Shown here in pieces: positions 37,548 through 47,842 of a DNA stretch of 64,000 bases. Source of the DNA: CS4-C045 sp963844115 (lineage in GTDB: Bacteria > Planctomycetota > Planctomycetia > Pirellulales > UBA7805); assembly GCA_963844115.1 (NCBI GenBank), contig CAWJNN010000079.1, forward strand, positions 36,794-100,793, written 5' to 3'. The translations under genes and the position numbers were made by a program. The notes under the pieces are model-generated. The model was given only the letters and a program-made list of their open reading frames with translations, ran no database searches and was not told where the DNA came from. Each line of letters starts with the position of its first letter. Positions within the stretch are counted from its first letter, which is position 1.

Positions 37548-38798
37548 ATGGCTGGAACTGCTAGCATGACCGACCCGTCCGACGCAACTCCCGAACTTCA
37601 GCACTATTCCGATCCTCAACGCAGCGCAGTGCCTGGCAGCGGTGTTGTCGAGCGTACAGGGTCGCCGTCCGCCGGCAAGAGAGGTCGAGTTGCTGGACGT
37701 CAATTCGACGTATTGGTGATCGGTTCCAGCCCGATCCTGTTGATCGAAGCGCTGTATCAACGCCAGCAAGGCCGAAGCGTGGCCGTTATCGAAAAGCGTT
37801 CGCAGATGGGCGGAGCCTGGTACAGCCGATCGCTATGGAATCGTGGCGGCGTCGAAGTCGGTTGTCACTACATCGATCGAACCAAACGATGTTATGGGTT
37901 CCTCGCTGAGCTATTGAACCTGGATCTGCAACCGCAAGACCGCCAGGTGATGTGGCAACCCTACACCGACCGTCTTGAAAGCAGCGTACGGGCCGTTGTT
38001 CAACAGATGGGTTCCTATGTCATGGGCGGGCGACTCCTGTCGCGCAACTTGTGGGATATCGCCCAGAGCTTTAAAGGCGGCCGTGTGCACCTCCTTCCAC
38101 GCCGTCTCTATCACCTGGTAGCTCGAAGACCACACCTCTATCCATCCAACGGCTGTTCCGCAATCGTGGCGGCCCTGGATCGCAATGTTCGTGCGAGCGG
38201 TATTGAAATTCTGTACGGACACTGTGTCGATGGCGTGGAGCTGGCGGAGGAAGGCGGCTGGACCACCTGTGTCGTTGGCAGTCAGCGTTGTCAAACTCGA
38301 ATGTTAATCACCGGGCAAAACGAGATTTTCCACATCTCGGTCAATGGCCAGAGGTTGGGCCTGCAGCGGCAAGTCAAACCGTTCGTCCACGTCGTGCTGC
38401 GCATTCGCGGTCGAAAGTCGCGACCTTTTACGTACATTGATGTGGCCGGTAATCGCCTGCTTAAGCGAGTCGTCGATGTCACGGGGTACTCGACGCCCGA
38501 CGACCCGACGTTGCCGTCCGATTTGATCCTGTGTTGTCAGATTTCCGACAATCCTTCTCAGCTGGACCGATGCCCGACCGCGATCTTTGATTACTTGAAG
38601 ACGCTGAATCTACTGAATAAGGAAGCGGAACTGCTCGACAGCGTCGTCGAAAAGTACCCGGCCACCACGTCACGACTTGATTCAGAAATCAATCGTCTTG
38701 ACGCCTCCTTGCCTGGTTCGATCCGCATCATGAAGACGTGGGATCTCGCACTGGGGATCGATCTGTATCACGACCGCTGGAAGTCGCTGCTTCATTGA
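37548..38798 (+). CDS. FAD/NAD(P)-binding Rossmann-fold protein, amine-oxidase-like
   Basis: 416 residues. After a ~50-residue hydrophilic N-terminus comes FDVLVIGSSPILLIEALY, then VAVIEKRSQMGGAW, the pattern of a dinucleotide-binding beta-alpha-beta unit followed by the GG motif of amine-oxidase/phytoene-desaturase-type flavoproteins. The glycine loop reads GSSPIL instead of GxGxxG, an unusual variant. The body has RGGVEVGCHYIDRTKRCYGFL and a C-terminal TWDLALGIDLYHDR. Reaction unknown. It follows sucC (divergent, 272 bases), and stands alone before the giant peptidase. Confidence 0.6.
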   Translation: MAGTASMTDPSDATPELQHYSDPQRSAVPGSGVVERTGSPSAGKRGRVAGRQFDVLVIGSSPILLIEALYQRQQGRSVAVIEKRSQMGGAWYSRSLWNRGGVEVGCHYIDRTKRCYGFLAELLNLDLQPQDRQVMWQPYTDRLESSVRAVVQQMGSYVMGGRLLSRNLWDIAQSFKGGRVHLLPRRLYHLVARRPHLYPSNGCSAIVAALDRNVRASGIEILYGHCVDGVELAEEGGWTTCVVGSQRCQTRMLITGQNEIFHISVNGQRLGLQRQVKPFVHVVLRIRGRKSRPFTYIDVAGNRLLKRVVDVTGYSTPDDPTLPSDLILCCQISDNPSQLDRCPTAIFDYLKTLNLLNKEAELLDSVVEKYPATTSRLDSEINRLDASLPGSIRIMKTWDLALGIDLYHDRWKSLLH

Positions 38799-39183
38799 AG
38801 CGCACCCCGGCGAAATACCTTCTCTCCGGCTCTCTGGCCGGTCGTCTCGAAACGTGGGATTCCCGGCACTTGATAAGTGTCTGTCGCTGTCGCTCCTGCA
38901 AAGCCACTCGTCTACGGGACCTCGAAGGCGCCCCTTTTCGGTGGGCGTTCGGTCGATCTGTTGCCATTGATCGCGGCTATCTTGGCGCTTGGCCGATATT
39001 AAGGTCTTTGTATGGTGCGACGCCAGGTCGGCATCCATCAAAATACTTGCCAAGTACCGCTGTGCCAGTTAGCCTGACCCATGGTCCTAAGCACGCACTA
39101 TTGAATAATTTCCCGCCTATCGAAGCGGCCATCCGTTCGATCGCCACCGGATCACCTGCCCGCAAATCACCAAGAACTCGACT
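38799..39183. other. Intergenic region before the giant peptidase gene
   Basis: 385 bases. A frame continues across it in another phase from within the flavoprotein gene, but it has no recognisable domain or ribosome site. I see no confident promoter. The leader ends GAACTCGACT directly before ATG 39184. Confidence 0.3.
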
Positions 39184-42100
39184 ATGAAAATGCTGCAACG
39201 CTATGCTGCCCGGATCCGTCGACGCAATCTGCGTCCTCACAGCAGTCTTCAGATCGAACCTCTCGAATCGCGCGAATTATTGACCTCGATATCACTTGGG
39301 GCGACAGACAGTCTTTTCCCGGAAATCACGCAGGCGGCGCAGACCAGCTTTCATGGTCCCGACCTGGTCGGCAAAGACGGTCCGCTATCCAATCTCGGAT
39401 ACGATCTTACGTTCCTCTACCACGAATATCAGAACCATCTGTTTTCCTCTCCCGGAGAGGAATTCGAAAGTGTGCGGCGCGAGTTGATTGTTCACGATGG
39501 CTCGGTCCACATCGAAGTTATCGCTCAACAAAACGCCACGTCCCTGCAGCCGACCGTGGAAGCGCTAGGGATGGACATTAGCGCGTCAGTCGGCCGCGTT
39601 TTGGCCGGCGATATAGCGATCGTGCTGCTGGACGAACTCGCTGGAACGGCGGGCGTCTTGTTTGCCAGTCCAGCCACGCCGGCAATCACCAATGTGGGGG
39701 CCGTCACGAGCCAAGGTGACGCTGCTCTATTGGCCGATGAAGCCCGGGCGAACTTCAACGTCGACGGTACCGGCATTACGGTCGGAGTGATTTCAGATAG
39801 CTTCAACACAAGCGGCATTGGTAGCGCTGCGGCCGACGTCCAAAGCGGTGATTTGCCGCCGAACGTCAACGTTTTCGCCGAAGAGCCTGGAACGGATGAA
39901 GGTCGAGCGATGTTGCAGATCATTCACGATCTGGCGCCGGGAGCCGCGCTATCATTTGCTGCCAATGGCGCGTCGCAGGCGGAGATGGCCCAGGTCATTC
40001 GTGATCTTGCCGCGGCGAATACCCAAGTCATTGTCGACGACATTGGGTTCCTAACAGAACCGTTTTTTCAGGACGGCCTGATTGCGCAGGCCGTCAACGA
40101 CGTGGTCGCCGCCGGTGTATCGTATTTCTCCGCGGCGGGCAACGAAGGGGATCAATCGTATGAAAGTCCGTTCGTCAATTCCGGAATCGCAGGAAACAAC
40201 GGCGTTCGGCATGACTTCGATCCGGGACCTGGCGTCGATGTTACCCAGTTAATCACCGTCCCCGCGGGCGAAACGTTGAGCTTTACACTGCAATGGGACG
40301 ATCCGTTTGCGTCCCTGGGTGGCGGCGGCGCAACAGCCGATCTGGACATTTTTCTGCTGCTGGGCGGGGTACCGCTGGTCGGTGGTACCAACCCGAATTT
40401 CACTTTGGACCCGGTCGAGTTCTTCGAGGTCGAAAACGATACCGCGTTTGACGCGACACTTGAAGTTGTCATCGAACTGCGGCCCGGAAGCACCATTCCC
40501 GGACTGATGAAATACATCGTTGCGCAAGGCGACGTGATTATCGAGGAGTACGCCACGAATAGCTCGACGCTGGTCGGCCACCCCAATGCCGCTGGGGCCG
40601 CGGCCGTTGCAGCATCGGCCTTCTTTCTGACGCCGGAGTTTACTCCGGCGCCACCACCCGCCCCGGTCGGTGATCAGATTGTCGTTCAATACCAGGCAGA
40701 AGCCCGACTAGTGACCGGCACGCCGTTCGGACTTACCGTGCCACAAGACACGCCGATTACCGGTTTTCTCCGATACAACACCAGTACTCCGGACAGCGAG
40801 CCAGCGCTGGATCGCGGGTTTTATGTGCATACCGGAGGTGGCGGTTTTCAGGCAAACTTCTTAGGCACCGTTATCGATGGGTCCACCACTCCCACCTGGA
40901 CGGTCGATTCGATTCCCCCCGTGAGCACCTTGTGCGCTTTTGACGGACCACGAGTTGTTGGTCCCCAAGGCGGAACCATGTCGATCAACGGTGTTCCCGA
41001 TCCCGATATCGAAATGTTTCTGGCCATTGTGCCGGAGGATCAGACGCTATTGGGCGACGATAGTCTTCCTGATCCGTGGCCGCCTTTCAATCTCACATTG
41101 TTCGGAGATACCGTCTTGTTCACGCTGAGTGATGAACAAGGTACCATTTCGATACAGTTCACCAGTGCGAGTGAGGTCACCAACGGCAACGGCAGCGGCG
41201 AGTTCCCCGCCGTGAATGACTTCTCGTCGTTGGGCAGCACAACTATCCTGTTTGATACCGCGGGCAACCGGCTCATCGTTCCCGAAATCCGCCAACAACC
41301 CCACATCACGGGCGTAGACGGGGTTAATACGACGTTCTTTGGAACGGATATTCCCGAAGATCCAGACGCTTTTCCCAACTTCTTCGGCACTTCCGCGGCA
41401 GCACCCCATGCCGCCGCCATCGCCGCGCTGATGCTGGAGGCGGCTGGCGGACCCAACGGTTTAACGCCGTCGCAGGTCAAGCAGATTTTGCAAGATACGG
41501 CGATCGATATCACCAATCGTACCGATGCGTTCCCTGACGCAGGGGTGACCACCAGCCCGATTCCCAACGGGGTCGGCTTCGATTTCTTTAGCGGCTACGG
41601 GCTGATTGATGCTCAAGCGGCCGTCGAGGCGGCAAGCAATACGATACCTCCCGGGCCTCCGCCCCCCCCGCCGCCCCCGCCCCAACCCGCAACATCCGTT
41701 TCTGGTTTCAAATGGGACGATCGAGATGGGGATGGAATCCGTGATTCGGGCGAACCGCTTTTGCGAGGATGGACCATCTATCTGGATCTGAACAATAACG
41801 GTTCGCGCAATAGCAATGAGCCGTTTCGGGTAACCGGTGCCGATGGAAGGTATTCCTTCAACGGCATCCCGGAAGGCACTTACAATGTGCGCGAGATTCT
41901 GCAGCCCAATTGGATACAAACTTTTCCAAATGGCGAAAACGCGGCACATGTCGTCACCGTCGTGGAAGACAATCCGGTCACCGGTATTAATTTCGGCAAC
42001 CTGAACCTTGCAACGCTGGGGGGCATCGTATTCAACGACCTTGATGAAGATGGGCTGCGCGATGCGACCGACCGTGGTGTGCGAAGCGTTTACGTCTATG

Positions 42101-44663
42101 CCGACCTGAATAACAACGAAATCCCCAATGTGGGCGAACCGGGAACACGCACGGACAAACAAGGCCGCTATTCATTGAGCTTACCTGCCGGTCGCTATTC
42201 GATCCGCCTGCAACCGCCACCGGGCTGGGAACCGACGAATCCGGAAGACGGATCGCGCATCGTCAGCCTGGCGGCTGGCCAGCAAGATTTTGGCGTGCCG
42301 TTCGGCGTGATCGGAACGATCGACTACGGCGATGCGCCGGCAACTTACCCAGTCTTGCGAATCGATAACGGGGCGCGACACGGTATCGAAGCTGGCTTCC
42401 ACCTGGGGCCTGGCCTCCCCGGCGAAATCAAGGTGGATGCCGAACCCAACGGACAGCCAACGATCGGTGCTGTCGGTGACGACGAAACCGGAGATGATGA
42501 CGAAGATGGCGTGCTGGGACTGGACAGTCCCCTGATCGCCGGCACGGTGAAGACGATCACGGTCATTGGTTCTCCCGCGCAAGATGCCGTCAAGGGCAAG
42601 CTGCAGGGATGGATCGACTTTAATGCCGACGGCGACTGGTTTGACGCGGGCGAGCAGATCTTTACGGATCTGGTCATCGCCAGCGGTCCGAATGAATTAT
42701 CGTTTGACGTCCCGGCGGGTGCCGTGGGTGGCCCGACCTACGCTCGGTTCCGCATCAGTTACGAATTTGGCCTGCCGGTCGATGGGAGCACGCTCGCCGG
42801 AGAGGTCGAAGATTACGCCGTGGCAATCGATTCATTCTTTGCACCATTCGGGGCTGATGCCGTGCCGCTGGGCGAAATTTCCGATACGACGATGTCAAAC
42901 GTCGATATCCAAGGCCCCTTCAAGTTGTATGGGTTTACGGCAACCCAGACCGGCACGTTCTCGATTCTCACATCTTTCCTGCATTCGGCAGGGAACCTCG
43001 ACCTGGTTGTCTATGACAGATTCGGAAGGATGGTTGGATTAAGCGACACGGACGAGGACGGCGAACGTGTTGATTTCCGTTCCATTGCGAACGAACCATA
43101 CTATTTGCGGCCGATTGGAAGTAATCCAGACGTCGACTTTCACTTTCAAAACGCCCTGGCGATCACTTCGTCCAAGGCCTTAAAGGTCGTGGGAAGTCCT
43201 GGCGACGATGTCGTGCGATTCATTGTCGGCAACTCGACTCATCGCATTTTTGTGAACGACGTTAGCTATCTCGTTGATGCCACAAAGTATCAACATATCA
43301 CGGTGGACGGCGGCAGCGGCCATGACCAGATCACGGTAACCGGTTCGCCCGGCAACCAGACGGCGAACTTCTACCCCGGTCGGCTGGACGTCAGTACCTC
43401 GAAGTATGAAGTCCACGTGCGGGATGCCGAGTCGATTACGGTCAGCGGAAAGACGGGCAGCCGGGATCGCGTTAACTTCTACGATTCCGCCGGCAGCGAT
43501 CAGTTTTACGCGCGTGTTTCAGACAGTTCGATGATCGGGCTGGCTTACAATAACCGTGCGGTTGGGTTCGAACGATCTTATGCCTACGCCACGGCGGGTG
43601 GTTCCGACGACGTGGCATACCTTTACGATTCGCCCGGCAATGATTTTTTCTATGGTCGCCCCGCCTACGCAACGATTCGCGACGCGTCGGCCAGTTATTT
43701 GCATCAAGCGGAAGGATTCGATCGCGCGTTATCGTACGCGAACCGTGGCGGTGATGATAACGCGTTGCTGTACGATTCGCCCGGCGAAGACAGCCTGACC
43801 GCCACGCCGGCTTATGCGAGGATGACGGGAGCCGGGTTCTCGAACTACGCGAACGGCTATGGAAAAGTTAGTGCCTACGCGTTGGCGGGTGGCGGTGACG
43901 CAGCGTTTCTTTACGACTCCCCAGGCGTCGACCGCCTGGTCGCGACACCCGTCTATGCTCGCCTGGATGGAAACGGCTTCAGCAATTACGCCAGGCAATT
44001 CGAAAGCGTTTATGCCTATGCCTCGGCGGACGGGAGCGAAGATTGGGCCTATTTGTACGACTCGGCCCAAAACGATGCGCCGTGGCAACACCCAAATACA
44101 CCATGCTGGAGGGAGCCTCCTACCGGAACTCGGCGCGTGGCTTCACGCGGGTTTACGCCCACGCCACGTCCGGCACGGACACGGCGTACTTGTACGACTC
44201 GGCCGGAAACGATCTGTATGTTAGCACCGCCAATTACGCTCGACTCCAGGGTCTTGGCTATTACAACTACGCCGGCAATTTCGACCAGGTGTATAGCTAT
44301 GCCACCGCAGGTGGGATTGATGACCGCGCCCTGTACTATGACTCAACAGGTAACGACGACTATGTCGCCCACACGTTGACCGCGCAGATGACCGGTGCCA
44401 ACTTCTCCAACTATGGCTACGGTTTCGATAAATCGTTTGCGTACGCCAGGTCCGGTGGTTTTGACACCGCGAACGTCTATGACACGCTAGGCGATGACGC
44501 GCCGGTGGCCTCTGGCGCGACAATCCGCTTAAGCGGTTTGAGCTACTATCGATACGGCACGGGCTTCGATGACGTGACCGCGCACGCAACGCAGGGTGGC
44601 CACAATACGGCTTCCGTCCGCGCCGTCGACTACATCTTCCGTCAGGTCGGCGACTGGGATTAG
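39184..44663 (+). CDS. Giant secreted subtilase-like peptidase with SdrD-B, GEVED and YDSPG repeats (one frame break)
   Basis: About 1,826 residues after adding one base near 44,080-44,083. The N-terminus has LQIEPLESRELLT, the planctomycete LEPR-XLL-type signature of exported proteins. Peptidase domain: Asp205 in VISDSFN, Glu239 in DEGRAMLQIIHD, Asp285/286, oxyanion Asn320 in AAGNEG and Ser737 in FFGTSAAAPH. The canonical His is Glu, so an unusual Ser-Glu-Asp-like triad is suggested. A Pro run leads to two SdrD-B domains (~837-1040; GDGIRDSGEP, DEDGLRDATDRG), a GEVED domain (~1045-1220; ends AGEVEDYAV), a PPC-like domain and eight ~47-residue repeats. Probably a surface or extracellular multidomain protein. 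Confidence 0.82.
43477..44600 (+). repeat. C-terminal ~47-residue YDSPG repeats in the giant peptidase
   Basis: About eight units of ~141 bases, each encoding the pattern (F/L)YDSPGxDxL..TPxYA.(L/M)xGxGFSNYAxGFxxVYAYAxxGGxDxA. The units are diverged at the DNA level, so they are old. YDS-G-D resembles the acidic turns of calcium-binding repeats, but the GGxGxD RTX nonapeptide is not present. The last full unit ends near 44,600. Confidence 0.8.
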
Positions 44664-44752
44664 GGACGATCGGCATCAGGCCGCGCTATGCAACAGGAGG
44701 GCATTGATCGCCTGGTTGCGGATATCTTCTAATCGGCCCGGAGACTCCCGGC

Positions 44753-44837
44753 CCCGTTCACGCGACCCCGTTCACGCGACCCATTCACGCGACGACACAG
44801 TTTTCGCGACCTTGTTCTCGCGACCTTGTTCTCGCAC
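44753..44837. repeat. Short 14-base tandem repeats upstream of nfeD
   Basis: CCCGTTCACGCGAC occurs twice, followed by CCATTCACGCGAC, and CTTGTTCTCGCGAC with a partial next copy. All share TT-C-CGCGAC. The block sits 100-185 bases before the nfeD start and ~60 bases before a TATAAT, so it may be a regulator-binding array or slippage repeat. Confidence 0.65.
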
Positions 44838-44896
44838 CGGTGCTGTTCTGTGCGATCGGATTTTGTCTTGTCTGGCTGAAGCTTTCGTGGCAAACG

Positions 44897-44902
44897 TATA
44901 AT
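44897..44902 (+). promoter_or_regulatory. Candidate -10 element upstream of nfeD
   Basis: Perfect TATAAT, 36 bases ahead of the ATG at 44938. The -35 region is poor (TGGCTG at 18-base spacing), so this would be a weak or activator-dependent sigma70-type promoter. Confidence 0.35.
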
Positions 44903-44937
44903 AGAGGACACCAGGATCTAATTCTTGCCTCGACCCT

Positions 44938-46483
44938 ATGGGACAAGTAATGCCTCGCCGACTCGCTCGCTTTACTCAGCTTACTCAGCGTTCTGCAGCG
45001 CCTCAGATGGTCTTGTTCTTTCTGCTATTGGCCGGCGCTTCGCTGGCGATTGAAGCGAAAGACGGCAAGCCGCACGGCAAGCAATACAAGCAGGCGGCGA
45101 TTATCGAATTCACCGGTCCCATCGATTCGATGAATGAGCAATACCTCTATCGAAAATTGGACCAGGTGCAGGATGCGGGCGCCGATCTGATCATCGTCGA
45201 AATCGACAGCCCCGGCGGTGAGCTTGAAGCGAGTTTGAATCTCGCGCGACGCTTGCGAGGCATTCAATGGGCACACACGGTTGCGTTCGTACCCGAGGAA
45301 GCGCTCAGCGGCGCCGCCATCATGTCACTCGGGTGTGATGACATTGTCATGGGCGACGCGGCGGTGATCGGCGATGCGGGGCCGATTTTCCTGGACGAGG
45401 CGTTCATGTTTCAACACGCCCCGGAAAAAATCCGTAGCGATCTCGCCCGCAAGGTTCGCGATCTGGCCGAAGCGAAAGGCCGTTCGCCGGCTCTGGCCGA
45501 GGCGATGGTCGATGACGCACTGATCGTCTATCAGGTCAAGGACACGGACAAGGGCGAAACGGTCTACATGACCGACGCCGAAATCGAAGCCTCGCCAACC
45601 CCGAAGCGGTGGGAAAAGGGAAATCCCGTCCTGGAGTCGCGGGACGACAAGTTTCTAGAGGTGAACGGACTGCGGGCGGTCGAATTGAAGTTGGCCCAAG
45701 GAAATGCCGCGGGGCGGCGCGGGCTAAAGGAGTTGTACGAATACGAGAACGAACCGCTGGTCTACCGGTGGAGCGGCCTGGATACGACCGTCTATGTATT
45801 AAATATCGGCATCATCACGGGTCTGTTGATCGTCATCGGGTTGGTGGCCTTGTTTGTCGAAGTCAGTTCGCCGGGTATCGGTGTCGGCGGCCTCATCGCG
45901 GGCCTGTGCTTTGCGTTGTTCTTTTGGAGCCGTTTTCTGGGCGGTACCGCGGGATGGCTGGAAGTGGTTCTGTTCGTCTTCGGCGTCCTGTTTTTGTTGG
46001 TCGAAATCTTCGTGCTGCCGGGATTTGGCATCGCGGGACTTGCTGGGATGTTGCTGATTATCAGCAGCCTGATCCTGGCCGGCCAGAGCTTTGTCATTCC
46101 GCGCGGCCCGCAACAAATTAATTTGTTGGTCAATTCGCTGATGGTGATTTGCGGGTCAGGCGTCATCGCCATCGTCGGGTGCGCGTTTGTCGTCCGCCAT
46201 TTCGGAAGTATCCCGATGTTAAATCGCTTGGCGCTGGAGCCGCCCACCCCGGAAAGCGTCGCTCCATCGGGTCCGCACAATTCTGATTCCGCCGCGCCGG
46301 GCACCGAGCTGAAGGTGGGGGACCGCGGGACTGCCCGCAGCGCTCCGCCCGGCCGGCCAGTGCTTATTTGGCAAACGAAAAGTCGATGTGGTCGCCGACA
46401 GCGCTTTCATTGATGCCGGGACCGCGGTGGAAATCGTCGATATAAGCGGTAATCGAGTGATGGTCCACGTTGTGAAGGAATGA
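44938..46483 (+). CDS. Long NfeD-family membrane serine protease (one frame break)
   Basis: About 514 residues once one base near 46,340-46,345 is removed. Signal segment, then a ClpP-class protease domain: VEIDSPGGELEASLNLAR, catalytic Ser124 in EEALSGAAIMSLG, and VMGDAAVIGDAGP. Four to five membrane segments follow (ITGLLIVIGLVALFVEV, WLEVVLFVFGVLFLLVEIFVLPGFGIAG). The last OB-fold NfeD domain reads, in the second frame, RKVDVVADSAFIDAGTAVEIV. Long NfeD proteins degrade or tether stomatin-type partners; no stomatin gene is adjacent. Start at ATG 44938; ATG 44950 with GGGACAAGTA upstream is an alternative. Confidence 0.85.
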
Positions 46484-46548
46484 AAAGGGACGTGGACCGA
46501 CGATTGCGCAGCTGGATTCGCAAGAATTCAGCTACCTTGCAAATCCGG

Positions 46549-47761
46549 TTAGAGCGACAATTTCAGATTCTCGATCTCCTGCTTGAGATCGTTCATAAAC
46601 TGCGCCGCTCCGGCGCCGTTGACGACGCGGTGATCGAACGTCACGCAAATCGTCGCGGTCTTGGCAAACGTAAAACCGTCGGCCGTGGGAACGGGCCTTT
46701 CGAAGGTTTCGCCGAGGGTCATGGTTGCGACCGCCGGCGGAACAACGGCGGCAATACCGCTGCGCACGCCAACGGATCCCATATTGCTAACCATCACCGT
46801 CGTCGATGCATTCGCCTGATCGGTTCCTTCACGAGCCGCCGCGATTTGTCCGCGCACTGCGTCCGCGAAAGCGGTCCAGCTGAGTTTCTGTGCATCCTGA
46901 ACAACGGCTGTCACCAGCAAGTCATTCGGTAACGCGACGGCAATACCTAGATTCACATTCTCGAACGTGCGCAAAACTGTCCCGTTGTTGACCAGTGTGC
47001 TGCGAAACTTCGGATGCTTCTCCATGGCCCGCACAACGCACCACAGCATCAACGTAAACGCCTTCGGCGCCGCGTCGCCCGCCGACTCCTTGAGTCGCTG
47101 ATGACAGGCTTCGAGCGCACGCCAATCGACTTCGCTGGTGATGACGACCGGTACGCAGATCTGAGTTCCGCGGACCAGCCGATAATTCAGTTTCTGTTGG
47201 TCTTTTGAAACCGGCGTTTCCTGAAATTCGCCCAATTCGGCGGTCGTCGCAGCCGTGCGCCGCGGTTGCGGTCTGGCCACGAGTCGCCAGATACGCATCG
47301 ACATCCTCCGGCATCAGCTTGCCCGACTTGGCTGGGATCAGATGCACTTCGTCGGTAAGGCCATGTTCGCGCAGGTAGCGACGAGTTCGCGGGGGAACGG
47401 CACGGTTTCGCGCGGCCTTGGCGGGTGGTGCAGCCGACCGGGCACCAGCCGTCTCATTCCGGTTTGCCGCGGAAGATCCGGCGACAGGTCCGTGACCAGC
47501 ATCTGAGACTTCCACACCCTCGGCAACGTCAAGCTCTGCAATCGCCGCCCCGATCGACTGCACGCTACCGGTTTCTACCAGCCAGGACACCAGCTGCCCG
47601 GCACAGGGCGATTCGACGTCACTGGTGCCTTTGTCCGTTTCCATCGTGTAAAGCGGTTCATCGCGGCGGACGGCGTCGCCTGGCTTTTTCAAGAAATCGA
47701 CAACCAGCGCTTCCTGGAGACCTTCGCCGAGCTGCGGGATGCGGACCGAAATGACTGGCAT
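46549..47761 (-). CDS. 2-oxo acid dehydrogenase E2 (dihydrolipoyl acyltransferase; one frame break)
   Basis: About 403 residues after removing one base near 47,275-47,280. Lipoyl domain with Lys44 in METDKGTSDVE. A Pro/Ala linker is followed by the E3-binding domain (PPRTRRYLREHGLTDEVHLIPA). The catalytic domain is in the second frame: PVVITSEVDWRALEACHQ, TFENVNLGIAVALPN and the active site FDHRVVNGAGAAQF. Asn in HRVVNG also occurs in some functional E2 proteins. Order with E1 on the minus strand is E1-E2, 81 bases apart; E3 is not in the window. Substrate (pyruvate or branched-chain) is not determined; branched-chain is plausible beside amino-acid catabolism. Confidence 0.87.
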
Positions 47762-47842
47762 GTGAGACTTGGAAGCAATGGAATGGTGGAATAACGGAAT
47801 GTTGGAACGATGCGACGGATAACGTTGGCGGCTCCTCCCAAA

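Noticed and set aside
37272..37769. 165-codon minus-strand frame across the sucC upstream region
   Set aside because: It overlaps the flavoprotein gene start and shows no domain, signal or ribosome site.
46549..47304. E2 active-site Asn as an inactivating mutation (HRVVNG)
   Set aside because: Asn at this position also occurs in functional E2 proteins, such as that of Azotobacter as I recall it, so it is not evidence of loss of activity.
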